Counted from the first letter of the stretch, positions 20,653 through 30,800 are shown. The stretch: DNA of 64,000 nucleotides from Pycnococcus provasolii (GCA_049487715.1 CP150556.1:310001-374000); one strand, 5' to 3'. The notes: generated from the letters alone by a model not told the origin. Translations and numbers: made by a program.

Positions 20653-20984
20653 ATGGACGTGCACGCACTCCGGGCTGCGCTAGACGCAACCGCGGCGAGG
20701 ACCAAACAGCGGCCGCTGCAGCTCTCCGAAGAAGAACTCGAGGACGCGCACGGCATCGCAAAACGCGTACTCGCCAGGGAAACGCAGCCGCTCATCATAC
20801 GTGCTCACGACGGAACGCCCGTCGCCGTGCACGAGCTGCAGGCGGAGGCGGAGGATCTTCCGTCGACGGCAACAACGAAATTGGCAACAGGAGTGGCAGG
20901 ATCAGAGATGAAAAGTAGGCGACACCTTCCAACTGAACATGCACCACGAAGGCGCGACGACGAAAACAGCAGCAGCAACAACAA

Positions 20985-21015
<31 letters not shown>

Positions 21016-22182
21016 ACGGTGCATCGCGACCAGCTGCCCGAGTCGATTGCGTTGTTGGAAAAAAGTGAGAGCGAAAAGCAAAGAGGCAACGCGCTCTATC
21101 AAGAGGGAAGTTTTGACATGGCACGCGTATGCTACGAGCGTGCGCTGACCATACTCGACACACCGCCGCTCGTCTGCACACCTTCGGCGAATCGAGCGTC
21201 TGTTCCACTACGAACCAATCTGGCGAGCACGCTGCTCAACCTGGGCGAGGACGCGCTCGCTCTACGCCAGTGCGACCTTGCTCTTCACACCGACGCGACA
21301 TGCGTCAAGGCGCTGTACCGTCGCTCGCTCGTGTACCAAAGACGAGGCCTGTATCGAGCTGCGATGAGCGACCTTGACAAGGCACTCGCGCTCCTGGGCG
21401 ACGGCGGCAAGGGGTCGGCTGACATTAAGGCTGCTCTGGACGCTTGCGAGGATGCTCTACTCGAGCAGAATGACGCAGGCCCGGATGCCATGGAAGAGCT
21501 TCGTGCTGAGGCAAGCGCAAAGGCTGCAAAACAAGGTGGCAAGGGTGACTATGCAGCTGCTTCTGACGATGCCGACGCGGGCAACAGCGCGGGGGAGAGC
21601 AGTACCAGCCATTTTGCAACCAAGGCTGCTCGCAAATTCCTCGAACAAGTGGTTGCAGACGCACGACACGAGTACAGCAGTAAAGGTCACTGTGATGCCC
21701 GCGTCATGCTTCGCCATCCTCACAGCCATGATGGTGCATTATCGGCATCGGAGGGCGATGACGGAACAACGGAATCAACAACACCAACCCATGGTGTGGG
21801 ACGCATTAACATCGAGCACGCGTTTTCCACTGCACAGAGCCTCGACGAATGCCTGTGTTTCGTTCGAGGACAGCACGTGCTCACGAGTGCAGATGCGGTT
21901 GCGTTTGTGGTTCGGAAACGCGACGTACTGTATCCTAAGGTGTGGTGGGCAAGCGCCGACTGGCCCTTCGCCGTGGGCGAGGGAACGGAGGATGACAACG
22001 GCACGGTGGACGAAGCGGACGCCGCCGTCGACGGTGTGTTTGTGGAGGTGGAGGAGCGCGACACAGGACGACGCGCCAGCGTCTTCCTCCTCGCAGATCA
22101 CGCCACGAAGGAGCTTGGAGAACCCATCGCGCTTTCAGAGGATTGCTCGCTTCTCGCGGGCGAAAGTCGCATTCTTGTGTAA
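20653..22182 (+). CDS. TPR-repeat protein (TTC1/co-chaperone-like)
   Basis: A 509-aa protein. An acidic, Asp-run linker (DDDDDDDD at about 116-124) precedes three TPR motifs at about 138-260: KQRGNALYQEGSFDMARVCY, LRTNLASTLLNLGEDALALR, and ALYRRSLVYQRRGLYRAAMS. This is the spacing of TTC1/TTC4/FKBP-type TPR domains that clamp the C-termini of Hsp70 or Hsp90. The last 200 residues (ARVMLRHPHSHDG..., VWWASADWPFAVGEG) match nothing I know. No J domain or FKBP domain is present. The start is the first ATG, in cgccATGg context. Peptide-clamp chaperone adaptor activity is inferred from the TPR block only. Confidence 0.75.
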
Positions 22183-22324
22183 CACATTCACTCTTCTTGC
22201 GTTTCTGCGGACCAGAGTTGGGGAATGGAGGGTGGGAGGCGGCGGGCATGTCGTCGTTGGTTCAATTTTTTTCTTTTTACCAAGCTTCGGAAGAAGTCGA
22301 AAGTTGCCGCTTGCACTACCACCT

Positions 22325-23836
22325 CTAATTCGGATAGAGGTAGCCACTCGACGTCGTCTTCGAGGCGTAGTGGATGCGAGGCAATCCCTCGCCTGGTCGG
22401 AGCAGGTGGTAGAACTTCTCGGCGTTGCTCTTGCCATTTTCGCTCACCGAGATCGTACCGCCGGTGAAGAATCCCATAGTGCCATCCATACCGTTGCGGA
22501 AGTTGGCATTGTCAACCGTCGGGTGCTCCCTGCGATGGCATTCGAAGTTCACCTTGCCCGTCGTTGTCATCACCGATGGCGGCTGCGGCAACTTGAAATT
22601 GTTCGGGTCACGCGTGCGGTATCCGAGGTATCCTGGTACCATTCCGCGGCTGTACTGGTCCATTGCGCTGTACATTCGTGCGTTAGACTTGGCGTCCTCG
22701 CGCAATGCAAGACCGCCGGAGTGCTCGATGGCACGCGGATTCTTGCCGCTTCGCTGCATGAAACCTGCGTAACCAGGAATTTGCTTCACACCTCCTCGTG
22801 TCGTGCCGAGGTTCAGTGTCCTTGTGGTTGCCGTGCCTGTCATCTGATCTGCGGTGTTCACCGAAAGTGACAGCGGGTCGCTGCCGTACTTTCCGAAGTT
22901 GTCGCCGTAGACGGTCTCGCCGTCGAAGCGCGAGCGCAGTCCCTTACGTTCCACCTTTGCGCGGTCGAAAGTAGCCGGCGCGGTCATGGTGAGTTCACGT
23001 CCTGGTGCTGCGCTGCCGCCCGTTTTGGGGTCCTTCACAACCATAGCCGTGTACGTGCTCACGTATCCCGTCGTCTTCTCGAGGGCATTTAGCCCGCCAT
23101 TTTTTAGCTGCGTGCCAGCCTTGAGATGGCTGATGGTCGGCCGCACATCCTGCGTGCGATTCAGCGCCGCATCCGCGTGTGCTGTGCTACGAAGGAGCTC
23201 GCCCTGGTATGTGGATTTGGCGATGAAGGGTCGGGTGTTCGAGCCCTCGAGGTTGGTACCTGTCCAGTAGCTCGTCTCCGAGCCGTGACCGCCACCTTGG
23301 CCGACATCCATGATCCAGTACCCACCGCCAGTCTTATCCCTCGGTTTTGTGGCGCCGGGCACCGCCTTCAGCGTTTTCACGTACGTGCTCTCCATGTCTT
23401 GGCCAGGAAAAAGGGCAAAGTCGCGCGCTTTTGTGGCTGTTGCGGGGTCCACCGCTTTGCCAGTTCTTAGGTTGGCATCCTTCGACGGAACGAGCACGCC
23501 ACCGCTCGCAGGAATCACACCTGTGTATCCAGGAACTCCCACATCGCAGCGGTAGCTAAGCAACGACTTGTTTGAAGCCTGTGTAATTGTAAGACGTGAA
23601 GACGTGTGCAAGTGTCAAGGTATCGGCAGGGCAAGTTAGTCAAGCAAGTTGGACAATGCAATGCAAGTCGTTTCATTCGCTTTTGTGTCGCACGTCTGCA
23701 CACCGACTCAAAGCAAAAGCAGCCTCAACACGCGCGTAGGCAGGCATACAGGCATATCAAAGTCGTCACTCACGTTACCGGGTCCCTTGTGGTGCGTGTC
23801 GAGGCCGATACCCTTGTGGTACTGTCCTGCGGACAT
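22325..23836 (-). CDS. CIMIP2/FAM166-like ciliary microtubule inner protein (2 exons)
   Basis: Exon 1 is 23774-23836 (MSAGQYHKGIGLDTHHKGPG N); the 195-nt phase-0 intron 23579-23773 (GTGAGT...ATTACACAG) leads to exon 2, 22325-23578. The product is 438 aa. It contains repeated PGY.G motifs (VPGYTGVIP, IPGYAGFMQ, VPGYLGYRTR), the signature of the FAM166/CIMIP2 group that lies inside axonemal doublet microtubules. It also has several G-rich turns and a Tyr/Asn-rich C-terminus (SSGYLYPN). There is no signal peptide or membrane helix. This is strong evidence for a flagellum at some life stage. Family assignment rests on the motif pattern; other flagellar-associated proteins share it. Confidence 0.75.
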
Positions 23837-24640
23837 GGCGCGCTCCCTCTCTCCAGAGTGTGTCGTCGGCGCGGAGAGTTGGTTGGGTGCGTTGCGTCGT
23901 TCGCTGTTCGGTGCGGTGTTGCTGGTCGGGGGACGGAGGGGTGGGGGTGTGGGAGGAGGGGGGGAGCGATGCGACGGGCGAGGCCACAGGGAGGGGAGGG
24001 GAGGGGAGGGGAAGGCCAAAGCAGAGGAGGGGCGCAAAGGGCAAGCCCGGGCTAACCTTACCTTTAGGCGGAAAGCATCGCACGCCACAGCGCAGGCCCA
24101 ACGCCCGAGGGCGAGGAAAGGAGGGAACGAAAGAGGGGAAGGGAAGGACGGCTGGTCGGGATGGAAGGATTCCGACCGGCCGACAACGCGCACCACCAAC
24201 CCACGCTTGCAAGGTGACCTTCAACGAGGGGTACCCGAAAATGACCGTTATTAAGGTTACGCCCGCTTCCATATCGCAGTCCCCCCGTCCGGGCCCATGT
24301 CAGGCACGCACGGCCCACAACTTCATGTGCGAGGCAAAATGTCAATTATCATAGATGTAAGGTAACAACTATCGTAGTTCGGAATTTTTCCGTCACAACC
24401 GTCTTCGTCATCCGCCGCTGCCGCCGCTGAGGAGGGCACGTGGTGAGGGTAGGTCCTGTGGTGAGCCACAACACACCAAACATGTAAAACATCGGGTCAC
24501 TCAAAACGATATCTGGCAATAGGGAAACATCTATTTTACACGCAAGCTTGCGCTCACAAGACTTGATCAGCGGAATTCAGCGGATTGTCAACGGTATGGC
24601 TTCTTCGCCGGTCGCCGACAGTACTCATCCGCGACGGATT
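23837..24640. other. Intergenic region upstream of the FAM166-like gene
   Basis: About 800 bp without a gene. It contains a G-run cluster at 23990-24013 (GAGGGGAGGGGAGGGGAGGG), the motif GTTATTAAGGTTACG near 24247 and short direct repeats of CAGCGGA(A)TT near 24569-24586. Confidence 0.45.
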
Positions 24641-25238
24641 TGTTGTAGGAGAGGGAGACCTTAAGTAGAAGTAAGTGCTTAAGGTAGTGTTTAGTTACTA
24701 GAATGAAAGTAAAAGGCAGAGGTAGGGAAGAGGAGAAGGCCTAGGAGGCCTCCAAGAAGACTAGGGAGCAAAGCATGAGGGTCCATGCTTTGCACCATGA
24801 GCCATTCAAAAGAGTGGAGTCCAAAGAGGAACGGAAAGAATGTCGACATGCATGTGCAATCCATGCTTTGCAACTTATAACCATAAAATATAACCACAAA
24901 GAAAATCACGTGACCTAAGAGACAATCGCGTGATATGCCATAACAAACTATAACGGGAAAATATAACCAAAGCAAAGAGAGATTCTCCAAGAACCTTATC
25001 AACAAAGATATCAATAAAGATCTTGTTCAACCAAAGGATCACGTGACCCCTTGGAAGAAAGAGGGAGCTCGGAGAAGTCTCCCTCCCCCCACCTTGTAAG
25101 GGAAGGTGGGTTCCGTGGTGGAAACAACCACGTACGGAGTTTATTATTGTTGTTAACACTAGACGACCTTAAGTTACCTTTAAGTATATAACACTCCGTG
25201 GTCCTCTCCCCTCACGTATTGGCCGGTGGTTTCCAACA
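24641..25238 (+). mobile_element. Putative solo LTR (Copia-like termini)
   Basis: A 598-bp AT-rich block bounded by TGTTG (24641) and CAACA (ending 25238), the inverted dinucleotide-extended ends of Copia-type LTRs. A TATATAA at about 25187 sits about 50 bp from the right end, where an LTR promoter would be. No polypurine tract precedes it and no tRNA primer-binding site follows it, so it would be a solo LTR. The flanking pentamers (GGATT and AGCAG) do not match, so there is no target-site duplication and the call stays tentative. Base composition is sharply unlike the flanks. It abuts the end of a broken ankyrin gene. Confidence 0.4.
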
Positions 25239-25338
25239 AGCAGCATCTCAGTGATCCGGACTTGCGCGAGCCGCGCGGCGACGTGCAGAGCTCGTCTCCC
25301 TCGTTCGGCGTCATGTTGTGGAAAGAGCTCGTTTACAG
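25239..25338 (-). pseudogene. Out-of-frame ankyrin remnant
   Basis: On the minus strand, past the stop of the ankyrin ORF and in a different frame, the translation reads GRRALHVAARLAQVRITEML, a near-consensus ankyrin helix pair. It runs directly into the putative LTR boundary (the codons for LL are followed by TGTTGG). The spacing between this LHVA and the previous one is 71 nt, against 99 nt for a standard 33-residue repeat. Confidence 0.5.
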
Positions 25339-25641
25339 CTAATTCAGCGCCACGTGCAGTGGCGTTCGTCCACGCGCATCTGTGATGTCAAGCTCAGCGC
25401 CTGTCTTAATTAGGTATGAAACGATCTGAGCGCTGCTTTCACTCTCGGTCACCAGGGCGCATGCCAGGTGAAGTGAGGACCTTCCTCGTGCGTCCCTGAC
25501 GTTGACGTCAACCAGCGGCTTGTTGCCGCGCCCCACGAGGCTTAGCGTTAGCTGCACGCTCTTCAAGCGTCCGTTCGCCGCGGCATCGAGCAGTTTATCC
25601 GCGAGCTTGCCGCTCTCCGTTCGAGGCACCGCCGACGCCAT
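25339..25641 (-). CDS. Truncated ankyrin-repeat protein
   Basis: A 100-aa frame from ATG 25641 (MASAVPRTESGKLADKLLDA). It covers about two ankyrin repeats: DVNVRDARGRSSLHLACALV, then SYLIKTGAELDITDARGRTP LHVAL, and stops abruptly inside the next repeat. Ankyrin-like sequence continues in another frame past the stop, so this is most likely the 5' part of a longer gene broken by an indel and then by the element at 24641-25238. It may still be expressed as a short protein. The divergent spacer to the TTL-like gene is about 360 bp. No splice sites were found that would rejoin the two pieces cleanly. Confidence 0.6.
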   Translation of the reverse strand: MASAVPRTESGKLADKLLDAAANGRLKSVQLTLSLVGRGNKPLVDVNVRDARGRSSLHLACALVTESESSAQIVSYLIKTGAELDITDARGRTPLHVALN

Positions 25642-25999
25642 GGCGCGTCGTCGTTGGCCGTCGCCGTTGCGCGTGCGATTTGGGAGGGGAGTGGTCGTCG
25701 TGCGGGTCTGCGGCTGGCGCGAGGGGGGGGCGGGAAAAGGGGAAAGGGGAAAGGGAAAAGGGGAGGGCGTCGTTGTCACGTTGTTCGTCTAACGCCTGGG
25801 GGCATCGCCCAAAGGCGTGGTCAGGGTCAGGTTGCCCTCGTCCTCCGCCCCCGCCTCACGCCTCACGCCTCACGCCTCAGTCGCCTCACGCCCCAGCCTT
25901 ACGCCTGAGGGCATCCGTCGCCTTGGGCCGTCGTTGACCGCCTCGCGCCCTCGAACGCGAGACCTAACCGCGTGCACAGCCGAACCACAGCCGAACCAC
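25642..25999. other. Divergent promoter with CCTCACG minisatellite
   Basis: Contains GGGGAAA runs (about 25728-25765) and tandem CCTCACG(C) units at about 25853-25893. No additional gene is seen. Confidence 0.45.
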
Positions 26000-27421
26000 A
26001 TGGCCGCGCTCAGCGACCGTGTCGCCGACGTCGTGCGGGAAAAACACGATGCGCACTCTCCGAAAACTGCGGCCCAGTTCCGCTACGTCGTCCTACCCGG
26101 CAACGAGGCGCGCATGTTTGCTGAGTGCCTGCGCGCTCGCCCGTGGTGGGCTCCTGCAGAGCCACGCAGCAAGGGAGGTGCGTCGCGTCCGGCGAAAGGG
26201 ACGCGAGAGTACAGCCTCTGGTACGCGAGTAATGGCCAGCGCTTCGACTTCTCCTCCTTGAATGGCGCTGCCACGGGCAAGCGCTTCTCCGTCAACCGGT
26301 TTGCAAACCACCGTGTCATATGCACCAAGACGGGTCTGGCAATGACTATGGCGAGCTACGCTCGGCGTTTGAACTTGCCCAGTGCAGAGCGCGTCGGCTT
26401 GCCGAAGACATATATACACGCAGGTGCTGACGGTCGGCTTGGTCTGGAAAAAGTGCGTAAAATGGCTGAGCAGCACGCTAAGGCGCACTCGGGCGAGTCT
26501 GTTTGGATCGTCAAGCCTGCAGCACTCAATCGAGGATTCGGCATCGAGGTATTCCACGAGGTGGACACCATGCTCGCCTTCCTCACAACAAAGGCGACGG
26601 CAGGCAGTCAGTGGGTCGTGCAGAAGTACATTGAGAGGCCACTGCTGGTGCACGGCCGCAAGTTCGATATAAGACAGCTCGTTCTCGTGACGCCAAGCAT
26701 GCATGTGTACATGTACCGCGACAGCTACGTTCGAACGTGCGCCGCTAAATACGAGAAAGACAGCAAGGGCGACTTAAGTGTCCATCTCACGAACGACTAT
26801 CTGCAAAAGCATCTCGACAGCTATGGAAAGTTCGAGGATGCGAACAAACTTGATTTCGACGGGCTGCAGGCAGCAATCGATGCCGGCGTGGAGGCGGGTG
26901 CCAATCCGCCGATGAGCGTACGCGACGACATCTGGCCTGGCATGTGCGAAGCCATTGCGCACGTCTTCGCCGCCTGCCTCGACCAAATTAACAAGCCGCA
27001 CGCAGCCGCCCCGGAGAATGTGCCACCGCCAACTTCCGACAAGCAGAGGCGCGCTTTGTTCTGGGAGCTGTTCGGCGCAGATTTCATGGTAGACCTAGGC
27101 GGTGAACGGCCAAAGGTTGTGCTTATAGAGATCAACACAAGCCCAGCGCTCTTCCGTCACGGTGCCGTGCTCGAGGATCTCATGCCGCGGATGATTGAGG
27201 AAGTTGTGCAGCTTTGCATCGATCCGTACTTCCCACCTCCCCCGGACCACAAAAGTTTCGACATCGGCGCACGTCTTCCCAAGGGCCGTCGATTCGATAA
27301 GATCGACATTCCGGTGGCGCCATCGCGTCGTTCGCCGTCGCCGTTTAAGAGCGTTGCGCTCGCGTCGAAAGGGACACTACCTCCCATCGCAGCCTCCCCG
27401 AAGAGGGCGATATTTCGATAG
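26000..27421 (+). CDS. Tubulin-tyrosine-ligase-like (TTL family) enzyme
   Basis: A 473-aa protein with a TTL domain across about residues 95-415. Family motifs: VWIVKPAALNRGFGIEVF (ATP grasp), WVVQKYIERPLLVHGRKFDI RQL, VHLTNDYLQK, and the metal/ATP residues in LFGADFMVD ... VVLIEINTSPAL. These ATP-grasp enzymes ligate amino acids (Tyr, Glu or Gly) onto tubulin tails in axonemes and cytoplasmic microtubules. The motifs are intact, so it should be catalytic. The subtype (polyglutamylase, glycylase or ligase) is not decidable by eye. The C-terminus is a basic Ser/Pro tail (APSRRSPSPFKSVALASKG) that may help bind microtubules. ATG 26000 is the first in frame. A TGTAA occurs about 55 nt after the stop. 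Confidence 0.9.
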   Translation: MAALSDRVADVVREKHDAHSPKTAAQFRYVVLPGNEARMFAECLRARPWWAPAEPRSKGGASRPAKGTREYSLWYASNGQRFDFSSLNGAATGKRFSVNRFANHRVICTKTGLAMTMASYARRLNLPSAERVGLPKTYIHAGADGRLGLEKVRKMAEQHAKAHSGESVWIVKPAALNRGFGIEVFHEVDTMLAFLTTKATAGSQWVVQKYIERPLLVHGRKFDIRQLVLVTPSMHVYMYRDSYVRTCAAKYEKDSKGDLSVHLTNDYLQKHLDSYGKFEDANKLDFDGLQAAIDAGVEAGANPPMSVRDDIWPGMCEAIAHVFAACLDQINKPHAAAPENVPPPTSDKQRRALFWELFGADFMVDLGGERPKVVLIEINTSPALFRHGAVLEDLMPRMIEEVVQLCIDPYFPPPPDHKSFDIGARLPKGRRFDKIDIPVAPSRRSPSPFKSVALASKGTLPPIAASPKRAIFR

Positions 27422-27506
27422 ATTCTTACTGTGTTTCTTTTTTGTATTTTCGTTGCACTAAATTGTATACAATTTGTAAGAACGCTTGATTGTTCCACTA
27501 TCTTCG

Positions 27507-29462
27507 TCAGCAGTGTCCTTCATCGGGCACGTTTGTGCAAGCGAGGCCGGCGCGCGTGCGAATGAGACACAGCAACGAAGAGAACGAGGAAAACCCGCTC
27601 TTTCTTCCGTCGCGCTTTTTCTGGCCTGCGGTATACGCCGTTCCCGGCGCCGCGGCAGCAATCTCAAAACTCAAGGCTTCGATCGCCACAGGTGGGAAGC
27701 GCATGCTTGAGCTTGGAACGAGGTCGTCGAGAACAAAGGAGTGCGCAAAATTTGCCTTGAACTTCTTCAGAGCCTGAGGGTCATTCACGGTGGTAGCAAT
27801 AAAGAGGCCAGCCTTGAAGTCGTCGAATTGATATTTGTCCTTGAAGCTTTGGCTTTCCATGACGCTGCTAATCGCCTTGTCTGCACGCTCATACGTACTG
27901 CGCTGCTCGAGCGGCGTTTCGCATCCACGCTCTTCCTCGCGCCATTTTGCACCATGCTCAGCTATAGCACCCGCATCCGGAATTTCCTGGCTCCAGTGCA
28001 ACACGTCGAAGCTCGAGAAGTTCGTTCCCAGATGCTGGATAGCACGCTCAGCCGCGTGCGTAATGACGCGATTCGGCTGCACCGCGGCAACGGCATCCAT
28101 GCAACCTGGCATTGACGTGCAGATCTCGTACTTGTGCACGGGAATTGCGACGACGAGGGGTGGAAAGGCGTAGTGAATGTACTTCACCACCCTTTCGCCC
28201 GCGGTGGCAGCGTCTTTGGCTGCCGAAAGAGAGCGATCGATGTGGATTTTGTTGACCAGCTGCTCAGCACTTTGGAAGCCTTGCATGAGCTTTGTGTGCG
28301 CATGCTTATTTGGGCCAAGGCAGAACGAGTCGTCGCCGACGACGCCGCGTCTGCGTCTGTCTTGCACCACCGCGGGGTCGCTACGGCAGTCGTCGAAGGA
28401 GACGGTTGCCGTCGCCTCGTCCTTTCCTGGATATCCTACCTCTCTTGGTAGATTTGCAACCACCTCAATGCCGAGCTTCTCCTTTGCGATGTCTACGAAC
28501 TTGGAGGCATCGAAGATGTAGCCGAAAGGCATCGCAAGCGGCGGCGTCTTGAAGATCCTTTCACCCGCGTCGCGCCATGGCGGGAGGTACGCCGGTTTTA
28601 CCTGGTCGCGCGCAGGCGCTCGCCACTCGGCAAAAGGTTCAAAGTGAAGATCCTTAGGTGGTTTTTTGTGCCCCGTCGGCTGCACCTGCGCGCGCTTCGC
28701 CGCCTCCGCCTTCTTTTCCACATCCTTCTTCTCTTTCTTGGCGCGCTCCTTCTCCTTCTTCTTCTCCTTCTTCTCCGTCTTCTCATCCTTCTTGCGCTGC
28801 GTCCTCTGCTCGTGCGTCTCGAGATCGTTAGCTGGTCCATCCGGAAACGCGAGTAGCCGTCTACGCCTCCGCCCCAACCGGGAACCGCCCGCGTGTTTCG
28901 GCGCTACCTCCTCGCCCTGAACGTACGGCTTGTCTAAATCGACGACGTTGCCGTCCTTGTCAAGACCCTGTGTTACCGTATTCGGAGGCTGAACGAAAGG
29001 TGCATCTGGTGGTGCCGCCGGCGCCATGAGCCCAAGAACAACCGCCTGCTCGGTATTCTCCGGCGAGCCAAAGTCACCAGGAACGTGGAACAGGGACGTT
29101 GGCAGCCCGTTGCCAGGTCCCACCTCGTTCGGATACGGGAAGACGGTAGGCATCACCAGCGTTGCGTTGAGCCTCCTCGCAAGTAGGAGTGCCGCAGTGA
29201 CCGCTCGCCACTGGCTCGCGTATGAGCCGGACAGAGGCTCGTACGTGAGGTAAGCCTTCGCCGTCTGTGTTGCGATGGTCGCGAACGGCGCTGTGGCTCC
29301 ACCTTGCATCAAGGTCGGGTCGCGCAAGGCGGCCTGGTGCGCGCGCGCTTCGCGGAACATCTGCGAGAGGCGGCTTTGGGGTGGCTTGGCCTGCACGGCC
29401 AATCCGGCGCTTACCAGAAGCGCGAGCACCAGCAGAGGCTTCTGCGTCCGCGTCGCGGCCAT
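27507..29462 (-). CDS. O-fucosyltransferase-like secretory protein
   Basis: A 651-aa protein with a signal peptide (MAATRTQKPLLVLALLVSAG). The pattern fits the GDP-fucose protein O-fucosyltransferase / plant DUF246 group: an N-terminal segment AYLTYEPLSGSYASQWRAVT AALLLARRLNATLVMP, a middle SVMESQSFKDKYQF region, and a C-terminal ALSFEIAAAAPGTAYTAG, the place where this family binds donor. A Lys/Glu-rich charged insert (about 215-260, KKEKKKEKERAKKEKK) is unusual. RRRRRLLAF just before it looks like a furin-type cleavage site. Cysteines in the middle (DDCRSD, DSFCLG, EICTSMPGC) suggest disulfides. Golgi or ER lumen is expected. Catalytic residues are not certain. ATG 29462 is chosen for the signal peptide. 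Confidence 0.6.
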   Translation of the reverse strand: MAATRTQKPLLVLALLVSAGLAVQAKPPQSRLSQMFREARAHQAALRDPTLMQGGATAPFATIATQTAKAYLTYEPLSGSYASQWRAVTAALLLARRLNATLVMPTVFPYPNEVGPGNGLPTSLFHVPGDFGSPENTEQAVVLGLMAPAAPPDAPFVQPPNTVTQGLDKDGNVVDLDKPYVQGEEVAPKHAGGSRLGRRRRRLLAFPDGPANDLETHEQRTQRKKDEKTEKKEKKKEKERAKKEKKDVEKKAEAAKRAQVQPTGHKKPPKDLHFEPFAEWRAPARDQVKPAYLPPWRDAGERIFKTPPLAMPFGYIFDASKFVDIAKEKLGIEVVANLPREVGYPGKDEATATVSFDDCRSDPAVVQDRRRRGVVGDDSFCLGPNKHAHTKLMQGFQSAEQLVNKIHIDRSLSAAKDAATAGERVVKYIHYAFPPLVVAIPVHKYEICTSMPGCMDAVAAVQPNRVITHAAERAIQHLGTNFSSFDVLHWSQEIPDAGAIAEHGAKWREEERGCETPLEQRSTYERADKAISSVMESQSFKDKYQFDDFKAGLFIATTVNDPQALKKFKANFAHSFVLDDLVPSSSMRFPPVAIEALSFEIAAAAPGTAYTAGQKKRDGRKSGFSSFSSLLCLIRTRAGLACTNVPDEGHC

Positions 29463-29915
29463 GGCGAGCCCTGCGGCCGTGGGGAAGTGGCGATCCAGGG
29501 CGAGACCCCCGGGCCGGGGGGAACTCGGGGGGAAGGGGACGCCCACAGGGTTTTGGGGTGCCACTTTGCAGAGTGCTGTAGGTGAGTGCTGTGCCGCGGG
29601 CGGGGAGGGGGAGAGGAATCCGCTTGGCGCCTTGTGGTGTGACGTCATGCATGCGAGAAGGCTCAGGCCGTGGGGTCAGCGCTACCTTTACCCGCCTCCC
29701 ATGGGTGGTAAAATTTAACACGGACCTGGCACGGTAGTCTAGTCAACGTTGGAGTGAGACTGTGAGCGATGAACGGAGGATAACGTGCCGCACTCGCGCA
29801 GCTTATTCCAAGGCAGCACCTTTCAGGGAGGGTGCGGTGCGTCAGTACGACAGCGGACGTCACCAAAAAAGTGAAGGTGAGGGACATAGATTAAAGACGT
29901 TACAGTTTTTAGTCT
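29463..29915. other. Spacer between tandem minus-strand genes
   Basis: G/C-rich promoter-proximal DNA for the O-fucosyltransferase-like gene followed by the 3' flank of the YGGT gene. No gene is seen. Confidence 0.4.
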
Positions 29916-30800
29916 TTAAATGCCTTCTCCGCCAAGCGCGCTCAAAGAAGCCTCCCTTTCCAAGTCCTGCCGCCGCCACTCGCGAAGCCTGAGAACCTCG
30001 TCCACGTCCACGTCCTCTGCCCACTCCACCTCGTCGTCGGGGAACTGCGACGAGTTGGGAAACTCTGAGCCACCGCCGCCCTGCACGTCGAGCACCGTCG
30101 AGAGGAACTGCAGGACGATGAAGCCGAGAATGGGTGTGAAGTCGATCTGACCGAGCAGTGGCGGAATAATTCCACGGAATATGTTCAGATACGGATCCGT
30201 CACCTGGCGAAGCGTATTCCAAGGTTGTCCCACCCAGTCGAAGTTCGGGAACCAAGTCAGGAGCACGCGAAGGAAGAGCAATAGGAGGTAAATCTTAACG
30301 AAGCTGGCAATGGCGGAGGAGATGATTGGCACAGTCGCCATATCAAGCTTCAGCTTGAAGCCCGAAGGGTCGCCACGCGTTGCGTACGATACGGCGATAT
30401 CGGCGATGGGAGCAACGCACGCCATGGCGCGCATCTGGCGCCACCGCCGCAGTGGAAGAAGCGGGCTCAGCTTTGACGCGACCCAGTGGAACACGTTAAG
30501 AAAGGCTGCCACCTGCTTCCAAGTTGGCGAAGGACGGTTAGGCTCCTCATTATCTGCTCCGTCGGGAGACATCGCACCCGCGCTGGACGCGGCTTCGACG
30601 CGTCCGGTGTCAGCTCTGCGGCACCTCTCATACGACGCCATGCGTGGTGCGGTGCGCGCCGACTCAAGGCCGAGCGGCAGAGAAGTGCTCAGCCCACGAG
30701 CAGAGGGTGCGCGAGGAGCACGCGCCCATGCACCTGGCGCAGAAAGCACCCGGCGGTTCACGCGCACGGCCCGACTTGCGTTGGCGGCGGCGAGCGCCAT
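29916..30800 (-). CDS. YGGT/YlmG-family plastid membrane protein
   Basis: A 294-aa protein. The N-terminus (MALAAANASRAVRVNRRVLS APGAWARAPRAP) is an Arg/Ala/Ser-rich plastid transit peptide. The YGGT domain sits at about 160-260: VKIYLLLLFLRVLLTWFPNF, then WNTLRQVTDPYLNIFRGIIP, and FTPILGFIVLQFLSTVL. Two membrane helices flank the DPYLN..R..IPP motif typical of the family. In plants YLMG1 proteins affect nucleoid distribution and thylakoid complexes; cyanobacterial Ycf19/YlmG is related. The C-terminus adds an acidic tail (DDEVEWAEDVDVDEVLRLRE). ATG 30800 begins the transit peptide; the frame stays open about 390 nt upstream without alignment support. This is the clearest plastid marker here. 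Confidence 0.88.
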   Translation of the reverse strand: MALAAANASRAVRVNRRVLSAPGAWARAPRAPSARGLSTSLPLGLESARTAPRMASYERCRRADTGRVEAASSAGAMSPDGADNEEPNRPSPTWKQVAAFLNVFHWVASKLSPLLPLRRWRQMRAMACVAPIADIAVSYATRGDPSGFKLKLDMATVPIISSAIASFVKIYLLLLFLRVLLTWFPNFDWVGQPWNTLRQVTDPYLNIFRGIIPPLLGQIDFTPILGFIVLQFLSTVLDVQGGGGSEFPNSSQFPDDEVEWAEDVDVDEVLRLREWRRQDLEREASLSALGGEGI

